This document shows positions 61,102-64,000 of a stretch of 64,000 bases of DNA, piece by piece. The notes beneath the pieces were generated by a model. It was not told where the DNA came from and searched no databases. It worked only from the letters and a program-made list of their open reading frames with translations. The DNA comes from Trueperella pyogenes (GTDB lineage Bacteria; Actinomycetota; Actinomycetes; Actinomycetales; Actinomycetaceae). Both the position numbers and the translations under genes were made by a program. Where the stretch lies: the NCBI RefSeq assembly GCF_900460345.1, contig NZ_UHHW01000002.1:2205746-2269745 (forward strand), read 5' to 3'. Numbering within the stretch: position 1 is the first letter of the stretch; every line of letters starts with the position of its first letter.

Positions 61102-62562
61102 CTACAAGCTAAACCCGAGCAACAGCGGCCCGAAAGCCACCGTCCATGCCGCTATGAGCAGGACGCCGATGATATTTAGCCACACTCCGGCCTTCACCAT
61201 CTGGGCAATCGTGATGTAGCCAGAACCATAGGCGATCGCGTTTGGCGGCGTCGCCACGGGAAGCATGAAAGCGCAGGTAGCCGCGAGGGCGACCGGGATG
61301 ACTAGCAACTGCACGTCCACGCCCATGCCGATCGCCACGGCACCGATGATCGGCAAGAACGCGGCGGCGGTGGCGGTGTTGGACGTCATTTCGGTCAAGA
61401 AGATGACGATCGCCGCCACCCCCACGATGATCAAAATGATCGGCAGGCCGGCCATGGAGCCGGCCACCTCGCCGATCCACGAGGACAGGCCGGAGGTGCC
61501 AAACGCCGCCGATAGTGCCAAGCCGCCGCCGAAGAGCAGGAGCACATCCCACGGAATGTGCTTGGCGGTGTCCCAGTCAAGAATGGCGACGCCCTGGGAC
61601 GGCTTCGCCGGGGCGATGAACAAAACCAGGGCCAGGACCATCGCGATCGTGGAGTCGGAGATGGGACCCTTGGGCCACACGGTCGGGATGACGATCCAGG
61701 ACAGGGCGGCCATAACGAAGATCAGGCCAACGATCTTTTCCTGCGCCGACATCGGCCCCATGTCGCGCAGTTCGCGCTCGATGAGCTCTTTGCCGCCCGG
61801 AATCTCCTTAACTTCAGGCTTGTAGACCCGAATGAGCACCTGCCAGGCGATGAGGAGGAAAAGCCAGGCCATCGGCGTCGCGAAGAGCATCCAGTTGCCG
61901 AAGGACAGGGTGATGTTGTGCGTATCTTGGAGATAGCCGCGCAGGAGGGCGTTCGGCGGGGTACCGATCAGGGTCGACAGTGAGGCGATGGAGGCTGCGT
62001 ATGCGATGCCGAGCATGAGTGCGGTGCCGAAGTTGGATAGCCGTGGGCCGTCGTCGTCGTTCACGTGGCCGACCGTGGCGAGAACCGAGATGCCGATCGG
62101 GAGCATCATCACCGCGGTAGCCGTATTCGACACCCACATGGACAGGAAACCGGTGGCCACCATGAAGCCCAGTACGAGCCGGGAAGGTTTAGTGCCAATC
62201 GCTTTGACGATCGTGAGCGCCAGGCGGCGGTGAAAGTTCCAGCGCTGCATGGCCAGCGCGAGGAAGAAGCCGCCCATGAAGAGGAAGATCGTCGACGACG
62301 CGTAGGCGGCGCCGGCGTCCTTAAAGCTCATGATGCCAAAAATTGGGAAGAGCGTGACCGGGACGAGGGCGGTGGCGGCGAGCGGGATGGCTTCGGTCAT
62401 CCACCACACGCCCATCATGACGGCGATGCCGGCGACGACGCCGAGGCTCAGGCCGCCGAGGTGGCGCAGCCAGGGGCGCCCTTGGGGCATGATGGTTTCG
62501 TCGGTGTGATCCTGCGAGCCGGCCGATATGGGGGAGTCTTTGAGAAGATCTGGTGTGCTCAT
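61102..62562 (-). CDS. SLC13/DASS family anion:sodium symporter
   Basis: A 486-residue permease with about 11 helices. It has the family start LSLGVVAGIAVMMGVWWMTEAIPLAATALVPV, the SNT-type selectivity motif VSNTATAVMMLPIG, SLSTLIGTPPNALL, and the second motif TSNTATAAAFLPII. This group takes up dicarboxylates, citrate, sulfate or phosphate with Na+. ATG at 62562 is chosen (after GAGAGAC); an upstream in-frame ATG at 62658 is less likely. Two direct 14-mers lie in its promoter region. Confidence 0.92.
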   Translation of the reverse strand: MSTPDLLKDSPISAGSQDHTDETIMPQGRPWLRHLGGLSLGVVAGIAVMMGVWWMTEAIPLAATALVPVTLFPIFGIMSFKDAGAAYASSTIFLFMGGFFLALAMQRWNFHRRLALTIVKAIGTKPSRLVLGFMVATGFLSMWVSNTATAVMMLPIGISVLATVGHVNDDDGPRLSNFGTALMLGIAYAASIASLSTLIGTPPNALLRGYLQDTHNITLSFGNWMLFATPMAWLFLLIAWQVLIRVYKPEVKEIPGGKELIERELRDMGPMSAQEKIVGLIFVMAALSWIVIPTVWPKGPISDSTIAMVLALVLFIAPAKPSQGVAILDWDTAKHIPWDVLLLFGGGLALSAAFGTSGLSSWIGEVAGSMAGLPIILIIVGVAAIVIFLTEMTSNTATAAAFLPIIGAVAIGMGVDVQLLVIPVALAATCAFMLPVATPPNAIAYGSGYITIAQMVKAGVWLNIIGVLLIAAWTVAFGPLLLGFSL

Positions 62563-62658
62563 GACTGTCTCTCTGAGTGGGGTGTGTGCTGTGTTGTTGG
62601 ATTTCAACGCGGAGGGGCACGGCGGTGTGCCGGAGGTTTGTTGCCATAATACGGACAT

Positions 62659-62727
62659 CGGCTGCCGGGAGAAACCTTGACATCAAGATGTTATGAAATT
62701 GTTATAAATCGTCTCGGCTGCCGGGAG
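62659..62727. promoter_or_regulatory. Direct repeats and -10-like boxes upstream of the SLC13 gene
   Basis: The 14-mer TCGGCTGCCGGGAG occurs twice, at 62659-62672 and 62714-62727. Between them TGTTAT is repeated 11 bases apart (TGTTATGAAATTGTTATAAA, near 62690-62708). TTGACA (62677) is also present. TATTAT (minus strand, about 62646-62651) suits a -10 for the transporter. The remainder of the gap 62563-62938 (376 bases) shows nothing else I recognise. A regulator may bind the repeats; this is inference. Confidence 0.4.
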
Positions 62728-62938
62728 TAAACATCTCAAAAGCGCAATTTTCACGCCTGTAAAGTGGCGAAAATCCGGGATTGTCAGACAATTTTTACGG
62801 GCGCGCCGTGCGAGCCGGTGCGCGGGGGTCGGGGGCTCCAGCGTCGTCCGACTCGCCGCGCAGGTGGATCCAGGTGCCCGCCAATCGGACATTGCTCTCG
62901 ATAGAATGTGGCTGAATGATTGGTTGAGAGGGGGTGTC

Positions 62939-63340
62939 ATGGCCGAATCGCCCAGCCGCCTGGATCCGTGTGCCGTCATCGCGCGCTGGCCTATCGAACT
63001 TCACGACGACGCCTGCGCGCTCTTCAGCCTGCTCGCCTCCGTCACGGGTCACGACGCCGTCATGTGGGGCCCGTCGGTTATCGGCTTCGGCGAAAAGGGG
63101 TCCATGCGCGCGAATGAAGTAGCGCTGGATGGTTTCGAAATCGGATTCTCGCGCCGCGGCATGCACCTGGTACTGGTGCTGCGCCGTTACAACGACTACT
63201 ACGCGCACATCCTCAGTAGGCTCGGCAGTGTGCCATTTGGGCAAAATGCGATCGTGCTTCCGCCGTTGTCCGAGCTAGACAGGGGTGTCTTGCGCGAGCT
63301 GATCGAGACTGCCTGGCAGGATCGCACGCGAGCCGATTGA
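62939..63340 (+). CDS. DUF1801 domain protein
   Basis: A 133-residue soluble protein with the DUF1801 pattern: DDACALFSLLASVTGHDAVMWGPSVIGFGEKG (the MWGPSIVGFG-type motif), EIGFSRRGMHLVLVLRR and a C-terminal helix. Function of the family is unknown. GAGAGGGGG precedes the ATG at 62939; upstream in-frame ATGs at 62864 and 62906 give extra residues not seen in the family. Confidence 0.85.
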   Translation: MAESPSRLDPCAVIARWPIELHDDACALFSLLASVTGHDAVMWGPSVIGFGEKGSMRANEVALDGFEIGFSRRGMHLVLVLRRYNDYYAHILSRLGSVPFGQNAIVLPPLSELDRGVLRELIETAWQDRTRAD

Positions 63341-63344
63341 GGTA

Positions 63345-63404
63345 TTGACTTTAGGGTCACTCGGGCGTACTCTTTTGCCCGAAAGTTAGGCAAGGGTGCC
63401 CTAA
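63345..63404 (+). promoter_or_regulatory. Promoter with DtxR/IdeR-type iron box
   Basis: TTGACT (63345-63350) and TACTCT (63368-63373) with 17-base spacing are followed at 63386-63404 by TTAGGCAAGGGTGCCCTAA, a 19-base dyad matching the iron-box form TTAGGTTAGSCTAACCTAA in the conserved outer bases TTAGG and CCTAA. A DtxR/IdeR repressor bound here with Fe2+ would shut the promoter. This predicts iron-dependent expression of the next gene. Confidence 0.65.
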
Positions 63405-63434
63405 CAAAAGTGACTGTAGAAAGATGTTGTCCTC

Positions 63435-64000
63435 ATGAAGACTAGAGATTTCATCAATATTGGCGTATTTTCGGCGATCTACTTCATCATCGTTTTTGCC
63501 TGCGGGATGCTCGGAATCATAAACCCGCCCATGATGTTCGTCGGATACGCGCTTGGGATCATCGCCAACGGGGCAGTCATCTTCCTCTTCAAGGCACGCG
63601 TGCCAAAAATTGGCGCGTTGGCCATCTGCGGGTTGTTGGTCAGCGCGATGATGCTGCTGACCGGTCACCCCTGGATCGTTATGGTACTGGCTCCGCTCTT
63701 GGGCCTTGCAGCCGACTTCCTCTTCGCCAAGAAGACCGTGGTGTCCAAGGTGTTCGGATACGCGGTTATGTCCCTGTGGTACGTCACGCCCTGGTTCCCC
63801 GTTTTCGTTGACGTCCAGGGCTACTACAACTACATCGCCGAGTCGATGGGCACGGCGTATGCAGATTCTATGCGTTGGTTCCTCTCGCCGTGGATGATCG
63901 TCGGCTGGGGCGTTGCGGTCTTCATCATCGGCCTGATCGGCGGCGTGTTCGGCAACTCGGTGCTCAATAGGCACTTCCGTAAAGCCGGAATCGCTAAGTG
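63435..64000 (+). CDS. ECF transporter S component, MptD/Trep_Strep type (truncated by window end)
   Basis: A hydrophobic protein of 188 visible residues starting MKTRDFINIGVFSAIYFIIV, with six predicted helices and a basic end (VLNRHFRKAGIAK). It resembles the Trep_Strep/MptD family of energy-coupling-factor S components. The frame runs to the last bases (AAG TG), so the stop probably follows directly. Its T and A components should lie just downstream. With the iron box upstream, import of an iron-related substrate such as a siderophore, heme or a metal is plausible; this is inference. Confidence 0.8.
   Translation, partial: MKTRDFINIGVFSAIYFIIVFACGMLGIINPPMMFVGYALGIIANGAVIFLFKARVPKIGALAICGLLVSAMMLLTGHPWIVMVLAPLLGLAADFLFAKKTVVSKVFGYAVMSLWYVTPWFPVFVDVQGYYNYIAESMGTAYADSMRWFLSPWMIVGWGVAVFIIGLIGGVFGNSVLNRHFRKAGIAK

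Overview
The window is a stretch of a high-GC Gram-positive (actinobacterial) chromosome. Supporting evidence: high GC in housekeeping genes (a 60-base sample of tgt counted by hand is 75% GC), GTG/TTG starts with AAAGGAGG-type ribosome binding sites, several candidate leaderless starts, the rpsF-ssb-rpsR-rplI cluster next to dnaB, LxxTG-anchored surface proteins of the actinobacterial wall-repeat type, meso-diaminopimelate dehydrogenase and a DtxR-type iron box. The mix of surface proteins and transporters fits the family Actinomycetaceae (Trueperella/Arcanobacterium/Actinomyces-like). This is inferred from content; I could not run a search.

Layout. 0-6.3 kb: an MFS tail, an AI-2E family permease, a class A penicillin-binding protein, then rpsF-ssb-rpsR-rplI with a strong terminator. 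6.4-11 kb (minus): a wall-anchored 5'-nucleotidase, a MATE exporter and a small basic protein. 11.1-12.8 kb: a cluster of DnaA boxes followed by dnaB. 12.9-26.9 kb: mostly metabolic and housekeeping genes (MFS, TatD, TcdA, HD hydrolase, ThiD/PdxK-like kinase, aldo/keto reductase, S33 peptidase, acyltransferase, DsbA-like protein, ilvA, a lipoprotein, DUF4261, deoxynucleoside kinase). An IS-end-like repeat and an MFS pseudogene lie at 15.9-16.7 kb. 27-29 kb: queuosine-precursor transporter plus tgt, with a hairpin over the first ribosome binding site. 29.1-34.6 kb: a lower-GC two-component system facing a lipoprotein-adaptor-ABC-permease (MacAB-like) operon, bordered on the right by an inverted copy of the 15.9 kb repeat. 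35-41 kb: DUF2871, a TetR regulator, a multi-pass membrane protein, an unknown protein and a large two-repeat surface protein.

41.3-48.7 kb: a two-gene K+ uptake system (TrkH/TrkA), TetR, HrpB helicase, RlmC and a lipocalin. 48.8-52.1 kb: an accessory patch with a Schlafen-type AlbA_2 ATP-binding protein between ~120-bp direct repeats that carry a 40-nt palindrome, a broken transposase and two small ORFs. 52.2-64 kb: nitroreductase plus macro-domain protein, type II NADH dehydrogenase, a decayed LxxTG surface-protein gene, 2-hydroxyacid dehydrogenase, diaminopimelate dehydrogenase, NUDIX hydrolase, tRNA-Arg(ACG), an AbiEi/DUF559-like protein, an SLC13 transporter, DUF1801 and an iron-box-controlled ECF S-component cut by the window end.

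The most unusual signals are the Schlafen cassette with its palindromic operator and flanking repeats; a dispersed 70-95 bp palindromic repeat family (six copies, all between 46.5 and 61.1 kb); the DnaA-box cluster upstream of dnaB; a perfect 19-bp dyad in front of DUF2871; and the cysteine-rich tail on the ThiD/PdxK-like kinase. No CRISPR array, rRNA or intact insertion sequence is visible.
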